Assembly (NCBI GenBank): GCA_002352135.1
Contig: DEHW01000189.1
Span: 5,674-11,600 of the forward strand
Direction: 5' to 3'
Origin: Lysobacterales bacterium UBA2790
GTDB lineage: Bacteria > Pseudomonadota > Gammaproteobacteria > Xanthomonadales > Xanthomonadaceae
DNA: 5,927 bases
In this document: positions 5,616 through 5,927 of the stretch, piece by piece
Layout: each line of letters starts with the position of its first letter
Position numbering within the stretch: the stretch's first letter is position 1
Notes under the pieces: model-generated
Database searches by the model: none
What the model was told of the DNA's origin: nothing
The model's input: only the letters and a program-made list of their open reading frames with translations
Made by a program: the position numbers and the translations under genes

Positions 5616-5927
5616 ATGAAACGCCCGCTCCGACACCCTGCCAAGAATCCGGTTCCGGCGATGCACAAGGATCTGCAGCTTCGGACCTTTGGCACTCTGG
5701 AACTCTGGCCGTCTGCCACCCTGCGCGCAAAAAGCAGCGCGCATGCACGACTCATTTCCTTGGCGCAGAACGTGGTCCGATCCGCAGGGCACGGAGACTA
5801 TCTCGCCGTCATCTCAGAGCGCGGCGGCAAACCGAGCATTCGCAAGCTGAGGCACATTCCATCGACGGAACAATTGCATCTACGACGCTGGAAGACGACA
5901 CAGCGCAACGCCGCGCGTTGCCAGCCA
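5616..5927 (+). CDS. unrecognised reading frame after tesA, runs off the edge
   Basis: An ATG at 5616, 4 bases after the tesA stop, opens a frame of 104 codons with no stop before the window ends. The protein begins MKRPLRHPAKNPVPAMHKD and is strongly basic (many Arg, Lys and His), with no membrane segment or signal peptide and no motif I recognise. By hand count, about 67 % of third codon positions and about 52 % of second positions are G or C, the ordering expected of real coding sequence in this genome. The ribosome binding site is weak, so expression may rely on translational coupling to tesA; the ATG at 5661 is an alternative start. A competing frame, the continuation of tesA's own frame past its stop, is also open to the edge but has no ATG, GTG or early TTG. 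The three minus-strand frames entering from the right edge all hit stops. A real but unnamed gene is somewhat more likely than chance. Confidence 0.45.
   Translation, partial: MKRPLRHPAKNPVPAMHKDLQLRTFGTLELWPSATLRAKSSAHARLISLAQNVVRSAGHGDYLAVISERGGKPSIRKLRHIPSTEQLHLRRWKTTQRNAARCQP
5722..5743 (+). repeat. perfect 7-bp inverted repeat inside the unrecognised frame
   Basis: TGCGCGC (5722-5728) and GCGCGCA (5737-5743) are perfect reverse complements separated by an A-rich 8-base loop. The RNA could form a GC-rich hairpin. No run of T follows on either strand, so it does not look like an intrinsic terminator. It lies about 110 bases after the tesA stop and may be fortuitous in GC-rich coding DNA. 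Confidence 0.35.

Noticed and set aside
4928..5755. A minus-strand frame that extends ybbA upstream through the whole of tesA to about 5755
   Set aside because: The added sequence has no ABC-family resemblance, lies antisense to an intact SGNH hydrolase, and the ATG at 4927 has a good ribosome binding site and gives the normal family length.

Overview
The window reads as ordinary chromosomal DNA from a Gram-negative proteobacterium. The high GC content (roughly 60 %), the periplasmic TesA-type esterase divergent from a YbbA/YbbP-type ABC transporter, and the gene families present suggest a gammaproteobacterium, perhaps near the Xanthomonadales/Lysobacterales. That placement rests on gene content and is tentative. 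No tRNA, rRNA, CRISPR array, insertion sequence or phage gene was seen.

Layout, left to right. Six genes lie on the minus strand, so they are transcribed right to left: ybbA (4927-4235), ybbP (4238-1728), a GrxC-type glutaredoxin (1630-1370), an AhpD-like carboxymuconolactone decarboxylase family protein with a CxxC motif (1373-1017), a YoaK/DUF1275 membrane protein (970-212), and the first 42 codons of what looks like a DUF2189 membrane protein (128 to the window edge). Two junctions, ybbA/ybbP and grxC/AhpD-like, are ATGA overlaps. The other gaps are 97, 46 and 83 bp and hold no convincing terminator, so all six could be one transcript. On the plus strand, tesA (4952-5611) starts only 24 bp from ybbA and points the other way. 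It is followed after 4 bp by an unrecognised reading frame (from 5616) that runs off the right edge.

How the genes may work together. YbbA (ATPase) and YbbP (FtsX/MacB-superfamily permease) should form one inner-membrane machine. TesA is a secreted SGNH hydrolase acting in the periplasm, and its pairing with ybbAP is a known conserved arrangement, usually interpreted as handling of lipids or other hydrophobic compounds at the envelope. The glutaredoxin and the AhpD-like protein form a translationally coupled thiol-redox pair, plausibly peroxide or organic-peroxide defence in the cytoplasm. The last two genes encode membrane proteins of unknown role.

Nothing here is a clearly new system. The points most worth a second look are the coupled glutaredoxin/AhpD-like pair downstream of the YbbAP-TesA module, and the unrecognised frame after tesA. 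All calls come from reading the sequence, with no database search.
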